A stretch of DNA of 64,000 bases from Bacteroidales bacterium (GCA_035647615.1 DASRND010000035.1:1-64000), one strand, 5' to 3'; shown: positions 35,902-45,478, counted from the stretch's first letter. Numbers and translations are program-made. The notes: a model not told the origin generated them from the sequence alone.

Positions 35902-36645
35902 TTAGTCTTTCAACCAGTCGTAGCCTTTGGCCTCGAGTTCCAGAGCCAGTTCTTTACCACCGGATTTTACAATTTTACCATCAAAAAGTACATGCACAAA
36001 GTCGGGCACGATATAGTCGAGCAGGCGCTGGTAGTGCGTAATAACAACCGTTGCATTCTCGTCGGTTTTCAGCGCGTTCACGCCGTTGGCCACAACTTTT
36101 AGGGCGTCGATATCGAGCCCCGAATCGGTTTCGTCGAGTATGGCAAGCTGGGGGCGCAGCATGGCCATCTGAAAAATTTCATTTTTTTTCTTCTCACCAC
36201 CCGAAAACCCTTCGTTTACCGAGCGAGTGGTAAGCTTGGTCTGAATGCCCACCAACTTCTTGGCGCTGTCCATCAGCTTGAGAAATTCGCCGGCAGAAAT
36301 CTGCTCCAGGCCTTTGTATTGTCGTATCTCATTGATAGCTGTCCGCATAAAGTTGGTGATGCTCACTCCCGGAATTTCCACCGGATATTGAAACCCAAGA
36401 AAGATGCCTTCGCGCGCGCGCTCTTCGATATTCAGTTCGTTGATGTTTCTGCCTTTGTAGTATATCTCTCCTTCGGTGACGTCGTAAATTCCTTCGCGGC
36501 CTGCAATCACCGCAGCAAGAGTTGATTTGCCGGATCCGTTGGGTCCCATGATGGCGTGCACCTCACCAGCTTTAACTTCCAAATCGAGACCTTTGATGAT
36601 TTCGCGTCCGGCAATGGATATATGCAAATTTTTGATTGATAACAT
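35902..36645 (-). CDS. sufC: Fe-S cluster assembly ATPase SufC
   Basis: 247-residue ABC-type ATPase driving conformational change in the SufBCD scaffold. Walker A GPNGSGKST is at about 35-43, the Q-loop GFQYPVEIPGV near 90, signature FSGGEKKKNEI near 148, and Walker B AILDETDSGLD near 170. The ETDSGLD Walker B is characteristic of SufC. It lies 65 bases after sufB. Confidence 0.96.
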   Translation of the reverse strand: MLSIKNLHISIAGREIIKGLDLEVKAGEVHAIMGPNGSGKSTLAAVIAGREGIYDVTEGEIYYKGRNINELNIEERAREGIFLGFQYPVEIPGVSITNFMRTAINEIRQYKGLEQISAGEFLKLMDSAKKLVGIQTKLTTRSVNEGFSGGEKKKNEIFQMAMLRPQLAILDETDSGLDIDALKVVANGVNALKTDENATVVITHYQRLLDYIVPDFVHVLFDGKIVKSGGKELALELEAKGYDWLKD

Positions 36646-36710
36646 CGTATGTTTTTCTTTTTTAAATTTCTAAATAATAAAATCTTTTGTCTTTGGCGAA
36701 AGCCCCTCTC

Positions 36711-38156
36711 CTACCCTACACTGCCTTCCAGGCTAATGGCCAGAAGTTTTTGAGCTTCCACGGCAAATTCCATGGGCAGCTTTCGCAGCACCTCTTTGGC
36801 GTAGCCATTCACGATAAGTCCGATTGCGCCCTCCTCGCTTACACCGCGCTGTTTGCAATAAAAAAGCTGGTCTTCCGAAATTTTGGAAGTGGTAGCTTCG
36901 TGCTCCACAATAGAGGATTTGTTTTCGTTATGAATGTACGGAAAAGTATGTGCACCGCATTTGTCGCCCAGCAGCAGTGAGTCGCATTGCGAAAAATTAC
37001 GGGCATTGTCGGCACGACGGCTCATACGAACCAATCCGCGGTAGCTGTTGTTGCTGTGGCCGGCCGAGATGCCTTTGGAAATAATGGTGCTGCGGGTATT
37101 CTTACCCAGGTGTATCATCTTGCTGCCGGTGTCGGCCTGCTGGTAATTGTTGGTAACGGCCACCGAATAAAACTCGCCCACCGAATTGTCGCCCAAGAGG
37201 ATGCAACTGGGATATTTCCATGTAATGGCCGAACCGGTTTCTACCTGCGTCCATGATATCTTGCTGTTGGCGCCACGGCAGATGCCCCGCTTAGTAACGA
37301 AATTATAAATGCCGCCTTCGCCTTTGGAGTTGCCGGGATACCAGTTTTGCACTGTCGAGTATTTCACCTCAGCATCTTTGAGCGCCACAATCTCTACAAT
37401 GGCCGCATGCAACTGATTTTCGTCGCGCATCGGTGCAGTACATCCTTCCAGATAGCTAACGTAGCTGCCTTCGTCGCCGATGATGAGCGTGCGCTCAAAC
37501 TGGCCGGTGTTGGCTGCATTAATACGGAAATAAGTAGAAAGCTCCACCGGACAGCGCACATCTTTGGGGATGTAACAAAAAGAGCCATCTGAGAAAACCG
37601 CCGAGTTGAGAGCGGCAAAATAATTATCAGTGTACGGCACCACGCTGGCCATGTATTGGCGCACCAGCTCCGGATGGTTTTGTACTGCGTCGCTGAAACT
37701 GCAAAAGATAATACCCAGCTTTGAAAGTGTTTTTGTAAAAGTGGTCTTCACCGAAACACTGTCAATCACAGCATCCACAGCTACGCCGGAGAGTCGCTTT
37801 TGCTCTTCAAGCGAAATACCAAGCTTGTTGAAAGTATCGATCAGCTCAGGATCTACTTCGTCCAGGCTGGCAAGTTCATTCTTTTTGGGAGCAGCGTAGT
37901 AAATAATGTCCTGGTAGTCGATGGGCGGATGATGGATGTGCGCCCAGTCCGGCTCCTCCAGTGTAAGCCAGTGACGAAAAGCCTTCAGCCTGAATTCAAG
38001 CAACCATTCCGGCTCAAGCTTTTTGGCAGAGATAAAACGAACGGTATTTTCGTTGAGCCCGGGAGGGGCCATCTCCATTTCGATGTCGGTGTAAAAACCG
38101 TATTTGTATTCACTTTTCGTGAAATCGTCGATCAGTTTATTTTCGTCATTCGCCAT
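36711..38156 (-). CDS. sufB: Fe-S cluster assembly protein SufB
   Basis: 481-residue scaffold subunit on which the Fe-S cluster is built. It shows [69 protein letters not shown] and the C-terminal [24 protein letters not shown], all family blocks. First gene of sufBCD; SufS and SufE/SufU are not in the window. A minus-strand -7 box TACTTTTG lies 49 bases upstream. Confidence 0.96.
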   Translation of the reverse strand: MANDENKLIDDFTKSEYKYGFYTDIEMEMAPPGLNENTVRFISAKKLEPEWLLEFRLKAFRHWLTLEEPDWAHIHHPPIDYQDIIYYAAPKKNELASLDEVDPELIDTFNKLGISLEEQKRLSGVAVDAVIDSVSVKTTFTKTLSKLGIIFCSFSDAVQNHPELVRQYMASVVPYTDNYFAALNSAVFSDGSFCYIPKDVRCPVELSTYFRINAANTGQFERTLIIGDEGSYVSYLEGCTAPMRDENQLHAAIVEIVALKDAEVKYSTVQNWYPGNSKGEGGIYNFVTKRGICRGANSKISWTQVETGSAITWKYPSCILLGDNSVGEFYSVAVTNNYQQADTGSKMIHLGKNTRSTIISKGISAGHSNNSYRGLVRMSRRADNARNFSQCDSLLLGDKCGAHTFPYIHNENKSSIVEHEATTSKISEDQLFYCKQRGVSEEGAIGLIVNGYAKEVLRKLPMEFAVEAQKLLAISLEGSVG

Positions 38157-38204
38157 AGTGGGAAGATCAAAATTTATTGTGAAACCCTTGTTAAATCAAC
38201 GGTA

Positions 38205-38212
38205 CAAAAGTA
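38205..38212 (-). promoter_or_regulatory. -7 box (TACTTTTG) of sufBCD
   Basis: Minus-strand TACTTTTG is a perfect TAnnTTTG. A minus-strand TTTG at 38229-38232 could be the -33 element, with a 16-base spacer. No recognisable IscR-type operator was found. Confidence 0.5.
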
Positions 38213-38420
38213 TAGATTTTTAAGCACTCAAATACCTATTTAGCCGGGTTGTAATAATTTGCAATACTACAATTTTGGCTGTTGATGCGCATTTTAGCCA
38301 CTACCAAACAGCATGTGTAACTAAGTGTGTTAAACATTGGTATTTCAAAATGGTTCAGGCAAAAAAACAGTGGTGAGCGATGAGAGGTGAGAAAGAAACA
38401 GGCAATAGTTAGCAAATAGT

Positions 38421-38560
38421 CAGTCTTCAGTCGGCAGTCAGCAGTCAGCAGTCGGCAGTCTTCAGTCAGCAGTCGGCAGTCAGCAGTCAGCAGTCAGCAG
38501 TCACCAGTCAGCAGTCAGCAGTCGGCAGTCACCAGTCAGCAGTCAGCAGTCGGCAGTCAA
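38421..38560. repeat. 20-unit heptamer tandem repeat (CAGTCNN)
   Basis: Twenty consecutive heptamers CAGTCNN without a single indel. The last two bases are AG, GG, TT, AC or AA, in the order TT GG AG AG GG TT AG GG AG AG AG AC AG AG GG AC AG AG GG AA. It lies in the 630-base gap between sufB and thiL. No ORF with a start site runs through it. Confidence 0.9.
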
Positions 38561-38603
38561 CTATCTAAGATGCCGCACATAGATTCTGCTTTGATCCTAA
38601 TTT

Positions 38604-38648
38604 GCATCTATTTTTTTGCAAGCTTAGCCTGCTTATTCAACCTCGTCC
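38604..38648 (+). repeat. remnant of a four-hairpin REP module
   Basis: Keeps the linker GCATCTATT, a decayed P2 (GCAAGCTTAGCCTGC) and half of P4 (ACCTCGTCC). Same orientation as the RAYT-flanking modules. Confidence 0.55.
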
Positions 38649-38752
38649 TAACCCCGACTGCCTTGCAGCTTGCTCTTTGCGCCACGCCCCACGCCCCACG
38701 CGCCATGCGCCCTGCTATCTTCATCTTCTTCCCGCCTTCCAATGTTAAATCG

Positions 38753-38760
38753 TAATTTTG
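38753..38760 (+). promoter_or_regulatory. -7 box (TAATTTTG) of thiL
   Basis: Perfect TAnnTTTG 26 bases before the thiL ATG. Confidence 0.45.
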
Positions 38761-38786
38761 CCAATTCATAAAAATAAGAGCATACC

Positions 38787-39842
38787 ATGTTTAGAGATAA
38801 AAACGAGAAGAAAACGGATATCGCCAGTCTGGGCGAGTTTGGATTGATAGACCACCTCACGGAAGGAATTGTGCACCGGCAACCTACTACCATCAAAGGA
38901 GTAGGCGACGATGCTGCCGTGATTGATGCCGGCGAGAAATACCTGCTGGTGACCAAAGACTTGTTGCTGGAGGGAATTCATTTTGATCTGACCTATTATC
39001 CGCTAAGTCATTTGGGCTACAAAGCCATCAGCGTGAACCTTTCGGATATCTGTGCGATGAACGGCACGCCACATCAAGTGGTGGTAGGCATTGGCTTGTC
39101 GAGCCGCTTTCCGCTCGAAGCCGTCGAAGAACTTTACAAGGGCATGTATGCTGCCTGCGAAAAATATGGTGTGGACATGGTTGGCGGCGACACTACCAGC
39201 AGCGTGCAGGGGCTTGTACTTTCGGTGACGGCGCTTGGGATGGTAGATAAGGATAAAGTAGTTTATCGCGGCGGCGCCAGTGAAAACGATCTGCTTTGCG
39301 TTTCAGGCGACCTGGGTGGAGCCTATGCCGGACTGCTGGTACTCGAGCGCGAAAAAGCCGTCTTCAAAGCCAATCCCGAAATGCAACCCGACCTCGAAGG
39401 CCACGACTATATCCTCGAACGGCAACTAAAACCCGAGGCGCGGCTCGACATCGTTCGCATGCTGGCCGACATCGGCATAAAACCCACCTCGATGATTGAT
39501 ATTTCTGACGGATTGGCTTCGGAAACAAAACATCTCTGCAAACATTCCGACACCGGCTGCGCAGTGTATGAAGAGAAAATCCCGATAGATCAATCCACTT
39601 ACGATACCGCCCGCAGCTTTAAGATGGATCCGACAACCTATACCATGAATGGCGGCGAAGACTACGAGCTACTTTTCACCATCAGTCCCGACGCTTACGA
39701 AAAAGTAAAAAACCTGGCAGAGATAACCGTAATCGGCCACATGACTGAAAAAGGCGAAGGCATCCGGCTCATCACCCGCTCCGGCCCCGTAGTGCCCATC
39801 GAAGCGCAGGGATGGGATCATTTGAAAAAGGAATCGAAATAG
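38787..39842 (+). CDS. thiL: thiamine-monophosphate kinase
   Basis: Phosphorylates thiamine monophosphate to the diphosphate cofactor. The 351-residue AIRS-fold protein has the N-terminal GVGDDAAVID (metal-binding Asp pair, about 38-47), TKDLLLEGIHFDL (about 57-69), NLSDICAMNGTP, VGGDTTSS near 135 and the C-terminal GGEDYELLF. It is separated from thiamine biosynthesis genes, as is common. Confidence 0.93.
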   Translation: MFRDKNEKKTDIASLGEFGLIDHLTEGIVHRQPTTIKGVGDDAAVIDAGEKYLLVTKDLLLEGIHFDLTYYPLSHLGYKAISVNLSDICAMNGTPHQVVVGIGLSSRFPLEAVEELYKGMYAACEKYGVDMVGGDTTSSVQGLVLSVTALGMVDKDKVVYRGGASENDLLCVSGDLGGAYAGLLVLEREKAVFKANPEMQPDLEGHDYILERQLKPEARLDIVRMLADIGIKPTSMIDISDGLASETKHLCKHSDTGCAVYEEKIPIDQSTYDTARSFKMDPTTYTMNGGEDYELLFTISPDAYEKVKNLAEITVIGHMTEKGEGIRLITRSGPVVPIEAQGWDHLKKESK

Positions 39843-39977
39843 TGTCGGTGCTTTTCTGATTAAAAAATCAAAACACAAAAAATAAATTCCAATTTTGGAT
39901 CCTTCCATCTAACAAAAAGAAAGCAAGACATAACTAAAAAAATACGTTGATTAAACAAGAATAAAACTTCATCTGCC

Positions 39978-41792
39978 GTGAGTATCATTAATCCCCACAT
40001 AGAAAAGCTGGACCCCATCATCCGGACACTTCCGGATAAACCGGGCGTGTATCAGTATTTCGATGACAAGGGAAAGATCATCTACATCGGCAAAGCCAAG
40101 TCGTTGCGCAAGCGTGTTTCATCCTATTTTAATAAAGACAGCGGAAAAAGCGGCAAAACTTCGGTGATGGTACGCAAGATTTTCGAAATCCGCCACATCG
40201 TCGTCGACACTGAACTGGATGCGCTATTGCTCGAAAATAATTTGATAAAAAAATACCAGCCACGCTACAACGTCAACCTCAAAGACGACAAGTCGTTCCC
40301 GTGGATTTGCATCAAAAACGAACGCTTCCCGCGCGTATTTTCAACGCGCAATATAATACAGGATGGCTCAGAATATTATGGCCCTTACGCCAGCGTAAAA
40401 ATCATGAACACGCTGCTGGGACTTATCCGCCAGCTCTACCCATTACGTACCTGCAAGCACAATCTCTCCGAAAAAAATATTGCTGCCGGCAAATTTAAAA
40501 TCTGTCTGGAATATCATCTGGGCAACTGCCTGGGGCCCTGCGAGGGTTTACAAACCGACGAGGATTACCAAAAAAACCTTAACTGCATCCGCGAACTCAT
40601 CAAGGGAAACATCAGCTCGGTACTAACGCAGCTTCGCCGCCTCATGCTCGAATACGCCGAAGCCATGGAGTTTGAAAAGGCGCAAGCCATAAAAGAAAAG
40701 ATAGAGCTGCTCGAGAAATATCAAAGCAAGTCGCTGGTAGTAAATCCTAAAATTCACGATGTGGATGTATTTTCTATCATCACCGACAACGACACCGGTG
40801 TTGTAAACTACCTGAAGATAATCGATGGCGCCATCGTGCAGGCACACACCGTGGAGATGAAAAAGAAACTCGACGAAGATGCACAGGAGCTGCTCTCGCT
40901 GGCGGTAGCCGATTTCAGGCAACGCTTTAAAAGCTCATCCACCGAGGTGTTGCTACCTTTTGCCCTCGGCCTGGAGCTACCCGGCATCACGCTTACCATT
41001 CCTAAAATTGGCGACAAAAGGCATCTGGTGGAGCTTTCGGAACGCAATGCCAAATACTATATGCTCGAAAAACGCAAACAAAGTGAGCTGGTAGACCCGG
41101 AACGGCACAGCAAACGCATTCTGGCCACCATGAAGAAAGACCTGCGCATGCGTGAACTACCCTCACACATCGAGTGCTTCGACAACTCTAACATACAGGG
41201 CGATTACGGAGTGGCTGCTATGGTGTGTTTTAAAAATGCCAAACCCAGCAAGAAAGATTACCGCCATTACATCATCAAAACGGTGGAAGGCCCCAACGAT
41301 TTTGCCTCAATGGAGGAGGTAATCCATCGACGCTACCGCCGCTTGCTCGACGAGGAACAAAGTCTGCCGCAGCTCATCGTGGTAGATGGTGGCAAAGGGC
41401 AGCTCTCGGCAGCCGTGAAGAGTCTGGAGGAACTTGGGTTACGTGGCGTCATCACCATTATCGGCATTGCCGAACGCCTCGAAGAGTTATATTATCCCGA
41501 CGATCCTGTGCCACTGCATCTCGACAAGAAATCTGAAACGCTGCGCGTAATACAGCACCTACGCGACGAAGCCCATCGATTTGGCATAACGCACTATCGA
41601 AAACGCCATGAGAAAGGTGTGATAAAAACTGAGCTTGTGCAGATAAAAGGGATTGGCGAAAGCTACGCCCGCAAACTGCTGACACATTTTAAATCAGTAA
41701 AAAAAATAAAAGAAGCACCGCTTGAGGAAGTGCAGCAGGTAATTGGCAAAGCAAAAGGCGCAGTGGTGTACAACCATTTTGCAAAACAATAA
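39978..41792 (+). CDS. uvrC: excinuclease ABC subunit UvrC
   Basis: Nuclease making both incisions in nucleotide excision repair. The 604-residue protein has a GIY-YIG domain (DKPGVYQYFDDKGKIIYIGKAKSLRKRV, about 19-46), cysteine-containing CLEYHLGNCLGPC near 176, a UVR motif near 215 (LRRLMLEYAEAMEFEKAQAIKEKIELL), the RNase H-like UvrC domain (ECFDNSNIQG near 400, VDGGKGQLSAA near 472) and helix-hairpin-helix repeats at the end. The start codon is GTG; no better in-frame ATG keeps the full domain. Confidence 0.96.
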   Translation: MSIINPHIEKLDPIIRTLPDKPGVYQYFDDKGKIIYIGKAKSLRKRVSSYFNKDSGKSGKTSVMVRKIFEIRHIVVDTELDALLLENNLIKKYQPRYNVNLKDDKSFPWICIKNERFPRVFSTRNIIQDGSEYYGPYASVKIMNTLLGLIRQLYPLRTCKHNLSEKNIAAGKFKICLEYHLGNCLGPCEGLQTDEDYQKNLNCIRELIKGNISSVLTQLRRLMLEYAEAMEFEKAQAIKEKIELLEKYQSKSLVVNPKIHDVDVFSIITDNDTGVVNYLKIIDGAIVQAHTVEMKKKLDEDAQELLSLAVADFRQRFKSSSTEVLLPFALGLELPGITLTIPKIGDKRHLVELSERNAKYYMLEKRKQSELVDPERHSKRILATMKKDLRMRELPSHIECFDNSNIQGDYGVAAMVCFKNAKPSKKDYRHYIIKTVEGPNDFASMEEVIHRRYRRLLDEEQSLPQLIVVDGGKGQLSAAVKSLEELGLRGVITIIGIAERLEELYYPDDPVPLHLDKKSETLRVIQHLRDEAHRFGITHYRKRHEKGVIKTELVQIKGIGESYARKLLTHFKSVKKIKEAPLEEVQQVIGKAKGAVVYNHFAKQ

Positions 41793-41810
41793 AACTGCCT
41801 TTACACCAAT

Positions 41811-41852
41811 AAAAAAACCCGGAAATGCTAAGCATCGCCGGGTTTTCTTGTT
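41811..41852. terminator. bidirectional terminator between uvrC and tonB
   Basis: Stem AACCCGG/CCGGGTT with an inner ATGC/GCAT, flanked by an A-run on the left and TTTTCTTGTTT on the right, so it can serve both converging genes. Confidence 0.85.
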
Positions 41853-41867
41853 TATTTTATTAAAGTT

Positions 41868-42548
41868 TTATCCCTGTAAAGTAAACTTAATGGGCATGGT
41901 AAACTGGACACGTACAGGTTTTCCGCGCTGCATGCCGGCATTCCATTTGGGCATGTTCTTGATTACGCGAATGGCTTCTTCGTCGCAGCCGCCACCGATG
42001 CCACGCATGATGCGCACATCAGAAACAGAGCCGTTGGGTTCGACAACAAAGGTAGCATACACAATACCCTGAATACCTGATTCACGGGCCATTTGCGGGT
42101 AGGTAATATTATCCTGCAGGAATTTCATCCTAGCAGCATCGCCACCCGGAAACGAGGGCATGGTTTCGACCACCTGGAAAATCTCCATCTCAACTATTTC
42201 TTCTTCCTCCTGAACCATAGGGACAAAGTCCTGCATAATGGTTTCCTGATCGGCTTCCACGTCAATTTCGATATCGTCTTCTACTTCCACATCGTCCTCT
42301 ACAATTCGGATAACCGTAACCTGTGTTGGTGGTGGAGGTGGCGGTGGCTTTAACTCCTGCTGCGTGATGGGAACGATCTCCTCGGGGGTATCATCCACCT
42401 GCAAAGTCAAGTTGAGTGAGGTGGTGCGCTCATAAGTCCTGTAGCTGAAAGCCACTAGCACAAGGGCAAGGGCTATGATAAAACCTATCTCAAGAAAAAC
42501 AGATTTTTTACGCTCCAGATCGGCTTTTTTTGATTTTTTAATTTCCAT
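41868..42548 (-). CDS. tonB: energy transducer TonB
   Basis: 226 residues: a short cytoplasmic start, one transmembrane helix (about 20-40), a Pro-rich and very acidic periplasmic linker (KPPPPPPPTQ, then repeated E/D/V stretches, about 68-128) and a TonB C-terminal domain with SFPGGDAARMKFLQDNITYPQMARE and the C-terminal MPIKFTLQG. It couples the proton-motive force to TonB-dependent receptors, such as the one at 51.3 kb. ExbB/ExbD are not in the window. Confidence 0.92.
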   Translation of the reverse strand: MEIKKSKKADLERKKSVFLEIGFIIALALVLVAFSYRTYERTTSLNLTLQVDDTPEEIVPITQQELKPPPPPPPTQVTVIRIVEDDVEVEDDIEIDVEADQETIMQDFVPMVQEEEEIVEMEIFQVVETMPSFPGGDAARMKFLQDNITYPQMARESGIQGIVYATFVVEPNGSVSDVRIMRGIGGGCDEEAIRVIKNMPKWNAGMQRGKPVRVQFTMPIKFTLQG

Positions 42549-42670
42549 GTGTTTTGCTCCCTTTTGGTGTGATTAATTGTAGAAAACCTTGTTGTACAAA
42601 CGAATCTATTTTTCAATTTATTGCAACAACTATTCCAATAAACAACTATCCCATCTTGTATCCCGAAGGA

Positions 42671-43045
42671 TTAGATAAGGCTTTTGTATGCCTCGGCGTC
42701 GAGCAAATCTTTAAGCTCGGCTTTGTCGGCAATTTTAACTTTTATTATCCAGCCATCTCCATAAGGATCGCTGTTGACAGTTTCGGGGGTTTGTTCCAAA
42801 GCGCTGTTGAATTCCAAAATCTCCCCACCTACCGGCATAAAAAGATCGGATACGGTTTTTACGGCTTCTATCGAGCCAAAAGTTTCTTCCCGGTCAAGGG
42901 TCTCGCCTTCGGTTTCAATTTCAACAAAGACGATGTCGCCAAGTTCGTTTTGAGCGTAGTCGGTAATACCAATGATGGCAATGTCGCCATCTACTTTAAT
43001 CCACTCGTGTTCTTTAGTGTACTTTAAGTTATCAGGAATATTCAT
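42671..43045 (-). CDS. gcvH: glycine cleavage system H protein
   Basis: 124-residue lipoyl carrier of the glycine cleavage system. The fold blocks [24 protein letters not shown] and the lipoylation site [11 protein letters not shown] with K63 are all present. GcvP and GcvT are elsewhere. A minus-strand TACATTTG -7 box lies 36 bases upstream, so it is likely its own unit. Confidence 0.95.
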   Translation of the reverse strand: MNIPDNLKYTKEHEWIKVDGDIAIIGITDYAQNELGDIVFVEIETEGETLDREETFGSIEAVKTVSDLFMPVGGEILEFNSALEQTPETVNSDPYGDGWIIKVKIADKAELKDLLDAEAYKSLI

Positions 43046-43080
43046 TTTTTAATGATTTAGAATGATTTTGATTATGGCCG

Positions 43081-43088
43081 CAAATGTA
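43081..43088 (-). promoter_or_regulatory. -7 box (TACATTTG) of gcvH
   Basis: Minus-strand perfect TAnnTTTG 36 bases before the gcvH start. No glycine riboswitch fold fits in the short leader. Confidence 0.45.
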
Positions 43089-43150
43089 GAACATTTTTGA
43101 GATTACCTTTTAAGGAAATCCTACAAATTTTATCAAAATGATAATTATAA

Positions 43151-44035
43151 CTAATCCTGACGGCTGTGTTTCAGATACAAATTGTGGATGAGTCCGTCGG
43201 CCAGTCCTATTTTGGGCGCCAATATCTCACTGGCTTTGATGGTGTTCATGATGAAAAGGAAAACGCGTGCAGCAGGCACAATAACGTCGGCACGGTCGGG
43301 GCGCAGACCCAGATGGTTGATACGTTCTTTTAGTGTAAAACTTCGCAAGTGGTTGTATGCCTGTTCCAAGTTTCCCTTCCTGAGGGTGTTGAGGCTGTGG
43401 TTTCCGTAGAGCTTCGTCAGCTTGTTGATGTTGCCCCCCGAACCAATTACACCGATATTCCCAAAATCGCTGCTGAAAGTTTGGAGCCATTCCTTCATCA
43501 GCTCCCATTCGCGTTCGTCCACTTTTTTGCTGAGCATGCGCAATGTCCCAATTTTAAAACTATTGGCATCGATAAGATTGCCATTGTCGAGCATCGAAAT
43601 CTCGCAGCTACCACCGCCCAGGTCGATGTACATGGTTTTGGTAAGATTCGGCGGCAGACTAAAACCGCCGGTGGCACGGATAATTTCGGCTTCCTCCAAA
43701 CCCGTAATGACATTGATTTTAATTCCGGTTTCTTTTTTAATTTGTTTGATGATCTGCTGGCCGTTGTCGGCTTCGCGCATGGCGGCAGTGGCACAAGCCA
43801 CGTAATCCACCGGCTTGTAAACGTCGATGAGCAGCCGGAAAGCTTTCAGGGTTTTGATGAGATTGCCGGCGCGCTTTGCAGAAATGGTATGATTGCGGTA
43901 AACGTCTTTCCCAAGCCTGATGGGAATACGGATCAGGGTAGCCTTCTCCACCAGCACCCGCTGCTCTTTTTCGTGCGCATTGGCAAACATCAGCCGCACA
44001 GCGTTACTACCTATGTCGATGGCACCAAAAATCAT
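43151..44035 (-). CDS. ppx: exopolyphosphatase / Ppx-GppA family protein
   Basis: 294-residue ASKHA-fold enzyme that removes terminal phosphate from polyphosphate (or pppGpp). Phosphate-binding blocks are AIDIGSNAVRLMF (5-17), the EEAEIIR motif near 130, YIDLGGGSCEISM near 148 and GSGGNINKL near 200. It is the short form, lacking the C-terminal HD domain of E. coli Ppx. It lies downstream of ppk1 and sixA on the same strand, with one gene and a repeat-filled gap between. Confidence 0.88.
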   Translation of the reverse strand: MIFGAIDIGSNAVRLMFANAHEKEQRVLVEKATLIRIPIRLGKDVYRNHTISAKRAGNLIKTLKAFRLLIDVYKPVDYVACATAAMREADNGQQIIKQIKKETGIKINVITGLEEAEIIRATGGFSLPPNLTKTMYIDLGGGSCEISMLDNGNLIDANSFKIGTLRMLSKKVDEREWELMKEWLQTFSSDFGNIGVIGSGGNINKLTKLYGNHSLNTLRKGNLEQAYNHLRSFTLKERINHLGLRPDRADVIVPAARVFLFIMNTIKASEILAPKIGLADGLIHNLYLKHSRQD

Positions 44036-44107
44036 TGTCGGGAGGTTTAGTTTTCAATAGCTGTGGCAAAGTAAAGGTTTTTAGCCTGGTTTATTCACAA
44101 ACAATTA

Positions 44108-44197
44108 TAGAACACGGATAACACGGATGTTACAGATTTTCACAGATAAAGACAAAAATCCGTGCAAATCCGTTGTATCTGCGTCATCAGTGTTCTA
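44108..44197. repeat. 90-bp imperfect inverted repeat (TAGAACAC...GTGTTCTA)
   Basis: Two roughly 40-base arms with a short central A-rich loop. The left arm begins TAGAACACGGATAACACGG; the right arm, read on the opposite strand, begins TAGAACACTGATGACGCAG. The content (ACACGGAT...ACAGAT / ATCCGTG...ATCTGCG) resembles the dispersed CACGGAT-type intergenic repeats seen in many bacteria. It lies in the 507-base gap between ppx and the CarboxypepD_reg gene. Confidence 0.75.
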
Positions 44198-44319
44198 TTG
44201 AAGCAAGTAATGAATTATTCAGGTTAGAAAATAAGGAAGGATTAAAAGCGATGATTTAAAAATCACTTCATGGTTGTTGGCCACTGGATTCTAAAAATTC
44301 TAAAAACATTTCCTGCATC

Positions 44320-44401
44320 AGTCACACCGTGAATGCTGTCTGAGCCTGAAACAGTATTTTGAATATCGGTGCACCGGCCTGGTATGATTCACGGTGTGAC
44401 T
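44320..44401. repeat. sixth copy of the 82-bp palindromic element
   Basis: A solitary copy 22 kb from the array. It is again exactly 82 bp, starts AGTCAC-ACC-GTGAAT and ends ATTCAC-GGT-GTGACT, with fully complementary 15-base ends. The linker before it (CATTTCCTGCATC) resembles array linkers (CATTTCCGGCGGC), and the base run after it (TTTCGGG) begins like them. The centre is closest to array unit 5 (TGTCTGAxCCTGAAACAG). Confidence 0.85.
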
Positions 44402-44542
44402 TTTCGGGTTGATCGCTAATAAGTTGCCAATGGAGTTGAAGGAGAAACCAATATTCCACAACAACTTGATTTTACGATAAAGCGCCAATAACTGTCGTAA
44501 AATTAAGGCGATCAGGCCTGATGCTCCAAATATTAATGCTCC

Positions 44543-45478
44543 CTATTTGAAGCAATCAATTTCGGAATTAATAAGAGAATTTGTAAAACCCCCTTTCGCC
44601 AAACCGGTGTTTTCATCATCGTCATGATACCACTTATAACCCAGGTATTTACTCCAGGTGTTCGGCGCAAAGTTACCCAAGACAATCCCCAACGATTGAC
44701 CATAAACTTGTCGGGGTTGTCCGCCTGCAGTTATTTTGTAGTAATATTTGTCCTTGCTAAACACCCACTCCATGGCTGCAAAATATCCTTCTTTTGGTGC
44801 CATAATATTGTATTCGGATACATCCACCATAAACCAACCCGCGCCTTTGGCTTTCACCACAAGTTCCTCGGACAGCAAATCCTCACCTGGCCCGCCGGTC
44901 AGGCTATCGACAGCAAATATGCGCACACGAAAGGGAGTTCGGGGATAAGATTTTGTAAATCTGTCTCGCCTATTAATAGCAAAGCTTACAGATTTAATAG
45001 TCCCTTCACAACCATCGCTGTTATCCATAAATACGGCAGTTATCATTCCCGCTACCGTTACAGTTGAGGAGGTAAGGTAATCTTCCTGAAAATTCCCGAG
45101 TTGAGCCTTTCCCTTACTATTTGCCCGAATGGTAAACTCCGGCAACGTGTAGCTCTTCTTTTCTAATTCAACTTTAAACGGCTGCTTTTCGAGAAGTTCT
45201 TTTACCGCAACCTGGCGGCTGTGATAAGCAAGCGCCGAAAATGTAACCGTTTCATCCATCATGCTTTTGCTTATCGCAAATTGCAGACTACCCTCCGCAT
45301 TGGCGGCAGCACCCAGATGCTTGCTAATGATTTCTGCGGCGGCATACGATACAGGTTCTCTTGTTTCGGCATCAATAACTTGTCCTGTGAGCATCGTCGT
45401 TTCCTGCGCGCCTGCTTGCGGTGCATATTGGAAAAGCAGGATTAAAAGCAGAATCAAATTTCGTTTTGTGTTTTTCAC
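44543..45478 (-). CDS. secreted CarboxypepD_reg-like domain protein
   Basis: 311 residues with a signal peptide (to about 24, AGAQ) and an N-terminal carboxypeptidase-regulatory-like beta-sandwich (about 28-110: LTGQVIDAETREPVSYAAAEIISKHLGAAANAEGS). A C-terminal beta-rich domain without a recognised name (about 140-311) has GYFAAMEWVF and a W/Y-rich end. Such proteins are common in Bacteroidota envelopes and often of unknown role. Situated between ppk1 and ppx on the same strand (87 bases after ppk1). Confidence 0.75.
   Translation of the reverse strand: MKNTKRNLILLLILLFQYAPQAGAQETTMLTGQVIDAETREPVSYAAAEIISKHLGAAANAEGSLQFAISKSMMDETVTFSALAYHSRQVAVKELLEKQPFKVELEKKSYTLPEFTIRANSKGKAQLGNFQEDYLTSSTVTVAGMITAVFMDNSDGCEGTIKSVSFAINRRDRFTKSYPRTPFRVRIFAVDSLTGGPGEDLLSEELVVKAKGAGWFMVDVSEYNIMAPKEGYFAAMEWVFSKDKYYYKITAGGQPRQVYGQSLGIVLGNFAPNTWSKYLGYKWYHDDDENTGLAKGGFTNSLINSEIDCFK

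Noticed and set aside
38421-38560. Heptamer array as CRISPR or coding repeat
   Set aside because: 7-bp period is far too short for CRISPR, and no start site or reading frame of a believable gene covers it.
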